Part shown: positions 8,616 through 17,689 of the stretch, piece by piece
How the letters are laid out: every line of letters begins with the position of its first letter
Numbering within the stretch: the first letter of the stretch is position 1
Source of the DNA: Fidelibacterota bacterium
GTDB lineage: Bacteria; Pseudomonadota; Alphaproteobacteria; Rhodospirillales; Rhodospirillaceae
NCBI GenBank assembly: GCA_947476275.1
Contig: CANJPQ010000031.1
Location: 1-47,511 of the forward strand
Reading direction: 5' to 3'
Length of the DNA: 47,511 nucleotides
Notes under the pieces: model-generated
Databases searched by the model: none
Told to the model about the DNA's origin: nothing
Seen by the model: the letters and a program-made list of their open reading frames with translations, nothing else
Made by a program: the position numbers and the translations under genes

Positions 8616-10091
8616 ATGTACCTTCGTTCCTCCGGCACCGACCGCGCGTCTGCTCGGACCCGCGTGGTTCGTGACTCGATCGTCGCCGGAACCGCCGCCC
8701 TGCTGATGCTGGGCGCCGCACCCGTGTTCGTCCCCCAAGCCCATGCGCAAAGCGTACCGACACGCGACGGCGTGCCGTCGCTCGCGCCGCTGGTCGATCG
8801 CGTGGCCCCCGCCGTGGTCAATGTCGCGGTGAAGAGCAAAGCCGAGATGCCCGATACGTCGGGGATCCCGCCGCAGTTGCGCCCGTTCTTCGGCATTCCG
8901 AACGATGAAGGCGATGAGCAGGGACAGCAGCGCCCCGGCCAGCGCAAGGCGCCGCGCGAGCGTCAGCTGAACTCGGTCGGGTCCGGCGTCATCATTGACA
9001 AGGACAAGGGCTACATCCTCACCAATCACCATGTGATCGACAAGGCGACGGAAGTGTTCGTCACCCTGAAGGATGGCCGCGAACTGCAAGCCAAGATCAT
9101 CGGCAGCGACGAAGGGACCGACGTTGGCCTTCTGCAGGTGGAAGCCAAGAACCTGACCGCGGCACCGCTGGGTGATTCCACCCAGCTCCGGGTCGGCGAC
9201 TACGTCGTCGCCATCGGCAACCCGTTTGGCCTCGGCGGCACCGTCACGGCAGGCATCGTCTCCGCGACCGGCCGCGCCGGTATGGGCATCGAAGGCTTCG
9301 AGGACTTCATCCAGACCGACGCCTCGATCAATCCCGGCAATTCCGGCGGGCCGCTCGTGAACCTGCGCGGTGAAGTGATCGGCATCAACACGGCGATCTT
9401 GGGCGGGCGCGGCAACATCGGCATCGGCTTTGCGATCCCGGCCCACATGGTCACCGCGGTCGTGTCGCAACTTGCCGCCACCGGCAAGGTCAATCGCGGC
9501 GTCATCGGCGTGTCGATCACCGACATCCTACCGGAAATGGCAAAGAACCTCGGACTTGAGAACACCCAAGGCGCGTTCGTGAACGCCCTGGTACCGGGGT
9601 CCCCTGCACAAGCCGCGGGCGTGAAAGCCGGCGACGTGATCACCGCTGTTGACGGCAAGCCGGTCCGCACTTCGCAGGACCTGAAGAACCGGCTTGGCCT
9701 GATGACCGTGGGCACCAGCGTCGAACTCGCCGTCAACCGCGACGGCAAGAAGATGAACATCAAGGTCGCCATCGGGAAGAGCCCGACGGACAAGAAGGAG
9801 GCCGCCGTTACCGATCTGCCCAACCGCGAAGGGTTGGACGGCGCCTCATTCGACGACGTCGACCCGAGCGACAAGCAGCGCGGCGTGCGCGTGACCGAGG
9901 TCCAGCGCAACAGCGCCGCCTGGACTATCGGCCTGCGGCCGCGCGATCTGATCGTCGCGATCAACCGCACGCCGGTGAAGAGCTTGGAAGAATTGACGAC
10001 GGCGCTGAAGACCTCTCTGCGGCAGACGGTGCTTTCGATCCGTCGCGGCGAGGGTGCGGCCGCCGAGGATTTCCGAGTGATCCTGCCGTAG
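8616..10091 (+). CDS. degP: Do-family periplasmic serine protease (DegP/HtrA-like)
   Basis: A 491-residue protein with an unusually long signal region (cleavage near AHAQS, residue 45), a trypsin-like domain with His139 in TNHHVID, Asp169 in GTDVGLL and Ser243 in PGNSGGPL, then two PDZ domains (about 270-370 and 400-490). Members degrade or refold misfolded envelope proteins. A charged Gln/Arg-rich loop (about 95-118) before the catalytic His corresponds to the LA regulatory loop. GAAAGG precedes the ATG. The gene stands alone between mscL and a strong terminator. Confidence 0.95.
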   Translation: MYLRSSGTDRASARTRVVRDSIVAGTAALLMLGAAPVFVPQAHAQSVPTRDGVPSLAPLVDRVAPAVVNVAVKSKAEMPDTSGIPPQLRPFFGIPNDEGDEQGQQRPGQRKAPRERQLNSVGSGVIIDKDKGYILTNHHVIDKATEVFVTLKDGRELQAKIIGSDEGTDVGLLQVEAKNLTAAPLGDSTQLRVGDYVVAIGNPFGLGGTVTAGIVSATGRAGMGIEGFEDFIQTDASINPGNSGGPLVNLRGEVIGINTAILGGRGNIGIGFAIPAHMVTAVVSQLAATGKVNRGVIGVSITDILPEMAKNLGLENTQGAFVNALVPGSPAQAAGVKAGDVITAVDGKPVRTSQDLKNRLGLMTVGTSVELAVNRDGKKMNIKVAIGKSPTDKKEAAVTDLPNREGLDGASFDDVDPSDKQRGVRVTEVQRNSAAWTIGLRPRDLIVAINRTPVKSLEELTTALKTSLRQTVLSIRRGEGAAAEDFRVILP

Positions 10092-10112
10092 GCGGGGGCG
10101 CCGGCGAAGACC

Positions 10113-10144
10113 AAGAAGGCCCGCGAGCAATCGCGGGCCTTCTT
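10113..10144. terminator. Perfect 14-bp hairpin between convergent genes
   Basis: AAGAAGGCCCGCGA, loop GCAA, then the exact complement TCGCGGGCCTTCTT. It lies 21 bp after the protease stop and 5 bp past the stop of the opposite-strand SDR gene. Ts on both sides allow it to serve both directions. Confidence 0.9.
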
Positions 10145-10149
10145 GCTGC

Positions 10150-10917
10150 TTAAAACGGATCCTGCTGCAGCACGCCGCCGTCGGCGACGATGCACTGGCC
10201 GGTGACGAACTTCGCGGCCTTCGAGGCCAGGAACAGCGCCACGCCGGCAATGTCGTCGGGCTCGCCGAGGCGGCCGAGCGGCGTCTTGGCGGCAAAGGCT
10301 TTGCCGGCGGGGCCCTCCCAAAGCACCGTCGCGAAGTCCGTCGCAATGAGGCCGGGCGCAATGGCATTGACGCGGATGTTCTGCGGGCCGAGTTCGATGG
10401 CGAAGTTGCGGACCAGCTGTATGTCCGCCGCCTTCGATACGGCATAAGCGCCTATATTGCGCGAGCCGGCGAAGGCCACGACGCTCGACAAAAGGATGAT
10501 CGAACCGCCGCCTGTACCCGCCATGCCGGGCGACAGCAGGTTGATGAGCTTCAGGTTCGCACCCACGTTGGTCGTCATCACCTTCTCGAAGGCGCGGTCA
10601 TCGACTTTCGACATAGGGCCATAGACGGGGTTCACCGCCGCATTGCAGACCAGGATACTCACTGGCCCGAGCTGGCGTTCGGTTTCCTTCGCAAGATTCT
10701 CTACCGCCGCCATATCCGACATGTTCGCCGGGATCGCGATCGCCGTACCGCCGGCGGCGGTAATCTCATTCACCACGGCCGCGCAGGCATCGGCCTTGCG
10801 GCTGGACACGACGACCTTCGCGCCTTGCGCCGCAAACATCATCGCCACGGCCTTGCCGATGCCGCGGGTAGATCCGGTCACGACCGCGACCTGCCCCGCG
10901 AGAGAAAAGAGATTCAT
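10150..10917 (-). CDS. Short-chain dehydrogenase/reductase (classical SDR)
   Basis: A 255-residue classical SDR with cofactor motif TGSTRGIG near residues 15-22, the NAA motif in LVCNAAVN, Ser in LLSSVVAF and the YAVSK active site. The SRK after the second strand suggests NADP preference. The sequence resembles the DHRS4-like group, which reduces carbonyl compounds. The ATG at 10917 overlaps the stop of the upstream hydratase/dehydrogenase as ATGA, with GGAG just before it, so translation is coupled. An ATG 12 bp further up is possible but less well placed. Confidence 0.93.
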   Translation of the reverse strand: MNLFSLAGQVAVVTGSTRGIGKAVAMMFAAQGAKVVVSSRKADACAAVVNEITAAGGTAIAIPANMSDMAAVENLAKETERQLGPVSILVCNAAVNPVYGPMSKVDDRAFEKVMTTNVGANLKLINLLSPGMAGTGGGSIILLSSVVAFAGSRNIGAYAVSKAADIQLVRNFAIELGPQNIRVNAIAPGLIATDFATVLWEGPAGKAFAAKTPLGRLGEPDDIAGVALFLASKAAKFVTGQCIVADGGVLQQDPF

Positions 10918-13010
10918 GTGCGGCTCCATTCCTTGAAAGTCTTACCTTCGGCCGCCAGCTTCGTCAGGAGCGGCGCGGGTGTCCAGTAGCCATAGTCGTT
11001 GCCTTGGACCTTGGCAAAACGTGCCATGCCATCGACGACGGCCTGCAGACCAATGGCATCGCCGTGAAACATCGGGCCGCCGCGAAAACGCGGGAAGCCG
11101 TAGCCGGCGCACCACACCACGTCGATATCGACGGATCGCAGCGCAATCCCTTCGTCCAGAATTTGTGCGCCTTCCGTGATCAGCGGAAAGAGACAGCGCT
11201 CCACAATTTCCTGATCGGTAAAGGTCCGCTGCGCAATCTTCAGCCGGCCGGCTTCGTCACGTATGAGCTGTTCGACCTCCGGATCGGCTTCCGCACCCTT
11301 TTCGCCATACTTGTAGAAGCCCTTCTTCGTCTTCTGGCCGTGGCGGCCCAGGTGATGGAGTTTGTCGCCGATGAGGCAGTAGGTCGGGTCCGGCGGCAGA
11401 TTGGCGCGGTTGCCCTCGCGGGTGAGAAAGCTCACGTCCACGCCGGCGAGATCGATCACCGCGTGGGGTCCCATGGCCATGCCCCAATCCGTCAAGGCCT
11501 TGTCGACCTGCTGGACCGTGGCGCCTTCCAACAGCAACCGCTGGCTCTCGCGCACATAGCCCTCGAACATGCGATTGCCGATGAACCCGAAGCACACGCC
11601 GGAGAGCACGGCGACCTTGTCGATTTTCTTGCCGGCCGCCATGAGGGTCGCAATCACGTCGTTCGCAGTCTTGGCGCCCCGCACCACTTCCAGCAGGCGC
11701 ATGATGTGCGCCGGTGAGAAGAAGTGCGTGCCGATGACATCCTGCGGACGCTGGGTGACGTTGGCGATCTGGTTCAGATCGAGCGTCGAGGTGTTCGACG
11801 CAAGGATCGCGCCGGGTTTGCACACCGCATCGAGTTTGCGGAAAATCTCCTGCTTGATGCCCATATCCTCGAAGGCCGCCTCGATCACGAGATCGACATC
11901 CTTCAGGGCGCCCATGTCGAGCGACAGGGTCAGGCGGTTGAGGCGATCCTCGCGCGCTTCGGGTTTCAGGCGCCCCTTCTCCACCTCGCGATCGTAGATC
12001 TTGGTGATGGTGTTGCGACCGCGCGCGAGCGCCTCTTCTTTCGCTTCCGTCACAGCAACGCGATACCCCGCGTTGAGGAAGTTCACCGCGATGCCCGCCC
12101 CCATCGTGCCGGCGCCGACCACGCCCACGGCCTCGATCGGACGCAAGGAGGTGTCCTTCGGGATTCCGGGGATATGCGCCACGGTGCGTTCGCCGAAGAA
12201 CAGGTGCCGCAGCGCCTTTGACTGAAGGCTGTCTTTCAACTCGGCATTGAAGGCACGCTCTCGTGCAAGGCCCTCGCGGAAAGCGACTTTGGTCGCCGCC
12301 TCGATCGCATCCACCACTGTCGGCGGCGCGGGAAAGCCGCGATTGCGCTTCTTCATCGCGCCGCGCTGGGCCTCGAAGAATGCCGGAGTTTGCGGGCCGC
12401 CAGGGAACGGCTGTTCGCTTGTGCGTCGGGGTGCTGTTCCCGTCAGCCGCTTCGCCGCGGCACGGGCCGCCGTCATCAGATCGCCGGATGCGATCTCATC
12501 AACCGCGCCTTTCTTCAGCGCCTCCGCCGCACTCATCGGCTTGCCGCTGCCGGCCGTGGCGATGGCGGCTTCAACTCCGATCAAGCGCGGCAGGCGCTGG
12601 GTGCCGCCCGCGCCGGGGATGATGCCGAGCGTCACCTCCGGCAATCCCACCTTCGCCTTCGCATCGCAGATCCGATAGTGGCAACCCAGTGCGACCTCGA
12701 AGCCGCCGCCGAGCGCCGTGCCGTGAATCGCGGCGACGACTGGCTTCGACCCCGCCTCGATCTCGTCGATGACCTCGCCGAGCCATGGGTCCTTCGGCGG
12801 GGCATCGAACTCTTTGATGTCCGATCCGGCCATGAAGGTCTTCCCGGCGCCGTGAATGATCAGCGCTTTTGCGGCGGCGTTGGCGAATGCGTTACGCACG
12901 GCGCTTTGCAGAGCAACCCGCACAGCGTGTGAGAACGCGTTCACCGGCGGATTGTCGACCGTAATCACGGCGATGCCATCCTCGATGGCAAGGTGCACTA
13001 ATTCGGCCAT
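10914..13010 (-). CDS. Bifunctional enoyl-CoA hydratase / 3-hydroxyacyl-CoA dehydrogenase
   Basis: The 698-residue protein has an N-terminal crotonase domain (about 1-190) with oxyanion segments AGSDIKEF and HGTALGGG and the catalytic Glu in LPEVTLGIIPGAGGTQ. A Rossmann NAD domain (GVVGAGTMGAGIA) and two C-terminal 3-hydroxyacyl-CoA dehydrogenase domains (THFFSPAHIMRLLEVV; GFIGNRMF) follow. It would carry out the second and third steps of beta-oxidation. Length and layout match FadB/FadJ and the peroxisomal multifunctional enzyme. No partner thiolase is in this operon; the thiolase at 2222 is a candidate. It sits 9 bp after the GST gene and overlaps the SDR gene. Confidence 0.95.
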   Translation of the reverse strand: MAELVHLAIEDGIAVITVDNPPVNAFSHAVRVALQSAVRNAFANAAAKALIIHGAGKTFMAGSDIKEFDAPPKDPWLGEVIDEIEAGSKPVVAAIHGTALGGGFEVALGCHYRICDAKAKVGLPEVTLGIIPGAGGTQRLPRLIGVEAAIATAGSGKPMSAAEALKKGAVDEIASGDLMTAARAAAKRLTGTAPRRTSEQPFPGGPQTPAFFEAQRGAMKKRNRGFPAPPTVVDAIEAATKVAFREGLARERAFNAELKDSLQSKALRHLFFGERTVAHIPGIPKDTSLRPIEAVGVVGAGTMGAGIAVNFLNAGYRVAVTEAKEEALARGRNTITKIYDREVEKGRLKPEAREDRLNRLTLSLDMGALKDVDLVIEAAFEDMGIKQEIFRKLDAVCKPGAILASNTSTLDLNQIANVTQRPQDVIGTHFFSPAHIMRLLEVVRGAKTANDVIATLMAAGKKIDKVAVLSGVCFGFIGNRMFEGYVRESQRLLLEGATVQQVDKALTDWGMAMGPHAVIDLAGVDVSFLTREGNRANLPPDPTYCLIGDKLHHLGRHGQKTKKGFYKYGEKGAEADPEVEQLIRDEAGRLKIAQRTFTDQEIVERCLFPLITEGAQILDEGIALRSVDIDVVWCAGYGFPRFRGGPMFHGDAIGLQAVVDGMARFAKVQGNDYGYWTPAPLLTKLAAEGKTFKEWSRT

Positions 13011-13019
13011 CCTCGATCC

Positions 13020-13634
13020 CTATGTGAAAAGCTTCATGCCGCGCTGGACCGCGGGCCGCGCACCGATCCGCTCCGCCCAGCGCGCGATGTTGGGGTAGGG
13101 CGTGAGACCCTGCGGCAGGTTCTTGCCGGATGTGACAGCGACGGGGTAAGCCGAGATATCGGCAATGGTATATTCATCGCCGACCAGCCACGTGCGGTCC
13201 GTGAGTGCGCGGTCGAGCATGACGAAGGCCTTCTCCGCCTCGCCGCGGAAATAGCCGATGGCGGGTTCGATCTTGCCCGGCACGACGCTCGTGAACATGA
13301 AGATGCCGCGGAAAAGCGGACCGATGTTGGCGGAGATCGCCGACAGCCACTGCAACACCTCGGACCGGCCGCGCGTATCCTTGGGCAGGAACCGTTCGCC
13401 TTTCTCTGCGAGGTACATGAGGATGGCCAGGGTCTCGCCCACCGCGAGATCGCCTGCGCCTCGGTCGACGATCGCCGGAACCCGGCCGAATGGATTCATC
13501 TTCAGGAACGGCGCCTGGCGGTGGACGCCGGCCGTCAGATCGACCAGATGGGGCGTGTAGTCCAGTCCTGTCTCTTCGAGCAGGATTTGAACCTTCTGCC
13601 CGTTTGCGGTCGGAACCGTGTAGAGATCGATCAT
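13020..13634 (-). CDS. Glutathione S-transferase
   Basis: A 204-residue two-domain GST. The thioredoxin-like N-terminal domain includes LYTVPTANGQKV, the cis-Pro loop GRVPAIVD and VGETLAILMYLAEK. The helical C-terminal domain carries the N-capping segment DEYTIADISAYP. Such proteins conjugate or reduce with glutathione. It most resembles the YfcG/theta-like bacterial group, but the substrate is unknown. The ATG at 13634 has AGGA upstream. It leads a three-gene operon with the hydratase/dehydrogenase and SDR, which hints at detoxifying or processing acyl or carbonyl compounds. Confidence 0.92.
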   Translation of the reverse strand: MIDLYTVPTANGQKVQILLEETGLDYTPHLVDLTAGVHRQAPFLKMNPFGRVPAIVDRGAGDLAVGETLAILMYLAEKGERFLPKDTRGRSEVLQWLSAISANIGPLFRGIFMFTSVVPGKIEPAIGYFRGEAEKAFVMLDRALTDRTWLVGDEYTIADISAYPVAVTSGKNLPQGLTPYPNIARWAERIGARPAVQRGMKLFT

Positions 13635-13724
13635 GCGGGGAAATCCTGATTGCGGCGTGGGACTATAGCCAATTCTTGGGCATACTGCGCAAAAGGGAAT
13701 CGGGATTTCACGGGGTCTATAACG

Positions 13725-15848
13725 ATGCAACGCTCAGCCGTGCCCAAGGTGCGCGGTCGGTTCGGAAACGTACGACTCGCTGCCGGGATCTTACTCGCGC
13801 TGGTGTCGGCGGCAGCACGTCCAATGACGGCCCTGGCGGATGTGGACCGCGTCGAGGTGCTAACCCGCGGCGTGGTGGCCGATGGCAAGGCTTTCGGCAA
13901 CGTCGGCCCCTACGAGTGGGTGCGCGGACGCCTGTATCTGACCGAAGAAGCGGCGGCCGTCGAAAACCAAACAATCGTCGATATCAAACTCGCACCCCGC
14001 GACGGCCAGGGCCGGGTGCACTTCGCGACCGACTTCATGCTGATGCGTCCGCTCGACCCCACGCGCGGGAACGGACGCCTTCTGTACGAAGTGCCGAACC
14101 GCGGCAACGTCGGCGCGCTCTCGTACTTCAACAGCGCCACCGGCGGCAATATTCCGGTGACCGCGGAGCAAGCCGGCACCGGCTTCCTGATGGAGCAAGG
14201 GTACGCGGTGTTGTGGACCGGGTGGACGTGGGACGTGCCGCCGGGCGGAGACCGCCTGCGCGCGGACCTGCCGATCGCCTCGGAAGGCGGCAAACCCATC
14301 ACCGGCCTGGTCAACGGCGAGATCACCGTCACCCAGGCGACATCGACGGCGAAACATACCGGCCTTGCTTCTCTCGGCTACGAGCCGGCGCGCCTCGACG
14401 ACCCGGAAGCCAAGCTGACCGTGCGCGACAGCGCTTTCGGCACGCGCAACCCGATTGCGCGGGAGCGCTGGTCCTTCGGACGGAGAGTCGAGGGACGCGT
14501 GGTGTATGACCCGTCGCTGATCACACTCGAGGGCGGCTTCAAGCCCGGCCAGATCTACACCGTCACCTATGCCGCGCGCGGGCCGCATGTCGCTGGCCTC
14601 GGGCTTGCGGGCATTCGCGACGCGCTACTGTTCTTCCGCCATGAAAAGGCCGATCGCTACGGCAATCCCAATCCGATTCTCGAAACAGGCGGCGAGTTGC
14701 CCAAGGCGGTGCTTGCCTTCGGGCACTCCCAGTCGGCCCGCGTGTTGATCACCATGATCGCGCAAGGGCTGGCCGCAGACGGACGTGGGCGTCTCGCGTT
14801 CGACGGCGCGCTACTGAGCGGTGCCGGTGCGGGCAAGGGCAGCTTCAACTATCGCTTTGCGCAATCGAGCCGCCACTTCAGTCCGGACGTGGAACTGGAT
14901 TTCCCGACCGACTGGTTCCCGTTCACAACCGCGCAGGAGACCGACCCGGTCACCAACGCCAGCGCAAGCCTGCTCGACAAAGCCACCGCGGCCAATGCAG
15001 TGCCGCGCATGATTTTCGTTAACAGCGCCACGGAGTATTGGGCGCGCGGGGCGTCGCTGATTCACGCTGCCGTCGACGGCAGCGCCGACATCGCCGCCGA
15101 CCGACGGGCGCGTGTGTATCTCGTCGCCGGCGCCAATCACATTCCCGCCTCCGGCGGCGACCGCGGCGATTTCGCCCACTGCCGCAATCCGCTTGACCAC
15201 CGCCCGGTGCTGCGGGCGATGCTGATGCATCTCGATGGCTGGGTGACGCTGAAAAAAGACCCGCCACCCTCCATCGTACCAACGCTCGCCGACGGCACGC
15301 TCGGCAAGCTGAGCGCCTACAACGAGGCCATGCCGAAGTTCTCCGCGCTGCGCCTGCCGTCAAAGCTGTTGGAGCCGCCCCGCCTCGACTTCGGCCCGCA
15401 ATTCGCCGACGGCCTTGCGACGATTGTGCCGCCGAAAATTGCCGCGAAAGCGTTCACCGCACTCGTGCCGCTGCCCGACACGGACGGCCTCGACCGGGGT
15501 GGCATTCGTATGCCCGAGTTGGTGGCGCCGCTCGGCACGTACACCGGGTGGAACCTCCAAAACGCCGCCACCGGGGCGCCAGAGCGTATTGCCCGCTGGT
15601 CCGGAAGCTTTGTGCCGTTCGCACGCAATGAGAACGAGCGGCTCGCCACGGCCGACACACGGGCCTCGATTGCCGAAAGGTATCCGAAACGGGACGCCTA
15701 TATCGAAGCTTACGCCGCCGCCACTTTGGCTTTGGCAAAGCAGGAGTTGATCGTCGGCTCCGACATCAACGGCATGATCGACCGCGCCGGCGCGTTCTAT
15801 GACAAGATCATGGCGCGCGACCCCGCCAGCGAGGCTTGCGAGTTCTAA
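13725..15848 (+). CDS. Large secreted alpha/beta-hydrolase-domain protein
   Basis: A 707-residue protein with an N-terminal signal-like segment (about residues 14-38, ALA before DVDRV). The segments YEVPNRGNVGAL, GYAVLWTGWTWDVPPG and the nucleophile motif GHSQS (Ser near residue 335) with AGANHIP downstream fit the poorly characterised 'alpha/beta hydrolase domain' family (Abhydrolase_10), whose members are large, often secreted, presumed esterases. The start is uncertain because the ribosome site is weak; ATG 13725 is the first that keeps the signal near the N terminus. The TonB-like gene begins 23 bp later, so the two may share a transcript. Confidence 0.85.
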   Translation: MQRSAVPKVRGRFGNVRLAAGILLALVSAAARPMTALADVDRVEVLTRGVVADGKAFGNVGPYEWVRGRLYLTEEAAAVENQTIVDIKLAPRDGQGRVHFATDFMLMRPLDPTRGNGRLLYEVPNRGNVGALSYFNSATGGNIPVTAEQAGTGFLMEQGYAVLWTGWTWDVPPGGDRLRADLPIASEGGKPITGLVNGEITVTQATSTAKHTGLASLGYEPARLDDPEAKLTVRDSAFGTRNPIARERWSFGRRVEGRVVYDPSLITLEGGFKPGQIYTVTYAARGPHVAGLGLAGIRDALLFFRHEKADRYGNPNPILETGGELPKAVLAFGHSQSARVLITMIAQGLAADGRGRLAFDGALLSGAGAGKGSFNYRFAQSSRHFSPDVELDFPTDWFPFTTAQETDPVTNASASLLDKATAANAVPRMIFVNSATEYWARGASLIHAAVDGSADIAADRRARVYLVAGANHIPASGGDRGDFAHCRNPLDHRPVLRAMLMHLDGWVTLKKDPPPSIVPTLADGTLGKLSAYNEAMPKFSALRLPSKLLEPPRLDFGPQFADGLATIVPPKIAAKAFTALVPLPDTDGLDRGGIRMPELVAPLGTYTGWNLQNAATGAPERIARWSGSFVPFARNENERLATADTRASIAERYPKRDAYIEAYAAATLALAKQELIVGSDINGMIDRAGAFYDKIMARDPASEACEF

Positions 15849-15871
15849 ACCGCGGCGCCTATCCTTTCGCC

Positions 15872-16738
15872 ATGAGCGCGTTCAAGTGGCCATGGCGGAG
15901 CGTGCAGGAAGGCGCCCGTGCGGAAGACGACATTCCGCGCGGCAATTTCTTGCGCAGCGTGGCCCTGTCGGTGACCTTCCACGCGGGCGTGGTCGCGGCC
16001 TTCTTGATCGCGCTTCGCGTGATGCCGCCGGTGGAATTGCCGCCTGTGGCCAAGGTGATCCTGATCAACCTTGTGGCCCTCGGGGAGATCACCAGTTCGC
16101 CGCGGGCGGATGAGAAGGCGGACCTGCCCCAGAGCCAAGCCACAGAGCACGCCGACGTTCCCGACCCGCGCGCAATACCGACGGCGCAGAGCGCACCGGC
16201 GCAGAAGATTCTGCGCCCGGCAGACCCCGTGAACACACCTCAGGCAGCCGATGCTCCGGCGAAGGCCGCGGCCGTCGCGCCGCTGCGGCCGCAGCCGGCC
16301 GACGAATTGAGCGCACGCTTGCAACAACTCGCGAAACTCAGCCAGCCGGCGCCGCCACAACCACCCGCACCGAAAGAACAGGACGGAACCGGCGTCTCCA
16401 ATCGTACCGTCGCCAGCGATGCGGCCATCGGGACCGATGCGACCTATCGCGTGAAAGACTATCTGCGCGCGCAGATCGAGCGGCGCTGGAACGTGGCCGT
16501 CCCGCAGGCGAGAAATCTCACTGCATCCATCCGCCTCGAAATTCAGCCGGACGGGACCGTTCTGCGCGCGGAGATCGTGGTCGACCAGGCACGGCGCAAC
16601 AACAAAGCCTACGAGGAATTCGCGCGCAGCGCCCGCAATGCCGCCCTGCTCTCCTCACCGCTCACACTGCTGCCCGGCAGCTACGCCATCGCCAAGGACA
16701 TCGTGATCGATTTCGACGCGCGGCGACTGCTCCGCTAA
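15872..16738 (+). CDS. TonB/TolA-like periplasm-spanning protein
   Basis: A 288-residue protein. A short cytoplasmic tail is followed by one membrane helix (about 33-52), a long Pro/Ala-rich periplasmic region (about 75-180), and a globular C-terminal domain containing YLRAQIERRWNVAV and IRLEIQPDGTVLRAEIV, typical of TolA/TonB C-terminal domains. Such proteins link the inner-membrane proton force to outer-membrane receptors or to Tol-Pal. No exbB, exbD, tolQ, tolR or receptor gene is nearby, so the partner is unknown. The TAA stop overlaps the TAG stop of the convergent gene within CTAA. Confidence 0.82.
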   Translation: MSAFKWPWRSVQEGARAEDDIPRGNFLRSVALSVTFHAGVVAAFLIALRVMPPVELPPVAKVILINLVALGEITSSPRADEKADLPQSQATEHADVPDPRAIPTAQSAPAQKILRPADPVNTPQAADAPAKAAAVAPLRPQPADELSARLQQLAKLSQPAPPQPPAPKEQDGTGVSNRTVASDAAIGTDATYRVKDYLRAQIERRWNVAVPQARNLTASIRLEIQPDGTVLRAEIVVDQARRNNKAYEEFARSARNAALLSSPLTLLPGSYAIAKDIVIDFDARRLLR

Positions 16739-17613
16739 GGCAGATCGCGCGCCAGCCGGAAACCCGCATAGGCAGAGTAGTCGAAATCCTGGCCGTCGGC
16801 GGCGCCGCGGCTACGGGCCGCCGAGCGCACGAACGCCGGCAAGGTGCTCCAGGCGCCACCACGAATGACTTTCTTGGTGCAGTCGCCGCTCGCCCAGGCG
16901 TGACCGTCGCTCGGGGCGCCAATATAGCTTTCGTTCCAGCAATCGCCCACCCACTGCCAAACATTACCGAGCATGTCGTAAATGCCGAACGCATTCGGTC
17001 CGAAGGTGCCGACGGGAGCCAACTCGCGGCCGGTCCAGGTCTGGCCGCAGCCGTTGCAGTTGGCATTCTCGACGCCGATCTTTTCGCCCCACCAGCGCGC
17101 GGTCGTCGATCCGGCGCGGGCGGCATATTCCCACTCCGCCTCGCTGGGCAGACGATAGGGGCCCTCGCGCGTCTTGCCCGTCGCCTTGCGCACCTTTTCG
17201 TTCAGCCACGCCACGTAGCCTTGCGCGTCGTTCCAATTGAGACAGATCGCCGGCCAGCGCGGCGGAAGGGTCACGAACGGCGGATAGGCAAGGCCGCCGC
17301 CGGGGGAATTCCAGCTCATGCCGATGTAGCGGTCGCAGGGCGCGGGTTGGTAGCCGGTTGCGCGCAGGAACTGCGCAAATTCCTCGATGGTGACGTTGTA
17401 CTTGCCGAGCGCGAAGGCGCGCACCGACACGGGGTGTTGCGGGCCCTCCGTATCGAATCGCCCGGCCTCGGTTACGGGACTGCCCATGGTGAACTTGCCC
17501 GCCGGAATCGCCACCATTTCGGGGCAATCCGGGCATTCGCGGAACTCCCGGTCTATGGCGCGCGCAGAAGGAGTCAGCGCAAAAAGGACAAAGATAAAAA
17601 GCATAAGCCGCAT
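16735..17613 (-). CDS. Exported SUMF1/FGE-fold protein without catalytic cysteines
   Basis: A 292-residue protein with signal peptide MRLMLFIFVLFALTPSARA. The formylglycine-generating-enzyme-sulfatase fold follows: AIPAGKFTMGS, PVSVRAFALGKYNVT, YRLPSEAEWEYAARAG, GNVWQWVGD and VIRGGAW. True FGEs have paired active-site cysteines just after RGGS(F/W); here RGGAWSTLPAFVRSA has none. It is therefore unlikely to convert sulfatase cysteines and more likely belongs to the broad group of SUMF1-fold proteins with binding or other oxidative roles. No sulfatase gene is near. Confidence 0.88.
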   Translation of the reverse strand: MRLMLFIFVLFALTPSARAIDREFRECPDCPEMVAIPAGKFTMGSPVTEAGRFDTEGPQHPVSVRAFALGKYNVTIEEFAQFLRATGYQPAPCDRYIGMSWNSPGGGLAYPPFVTLPPRWPAICLNWNDAQGYVAWLNEKVRKATGKTREGPYRLPSEAEWEYAARAGSTTARWWGEKIGVENANCNGCGQTWTGRELAPVGTFGPNAFGIYDMLGNVWQWVGDCWNESYIGAPSDGHAWASGDCTKKVIRGGAWSTLPAFVRSAARSRGAADGQDFDYSAYAGFRLARDLP

Positions 17614-17689
17614 GGCGGCAGCCTAAGGCGCGCAGGCTCAGCGGTCTAACGTGATTTTGCCGACATGACGCCGCGAGGCTCCACAGCGC

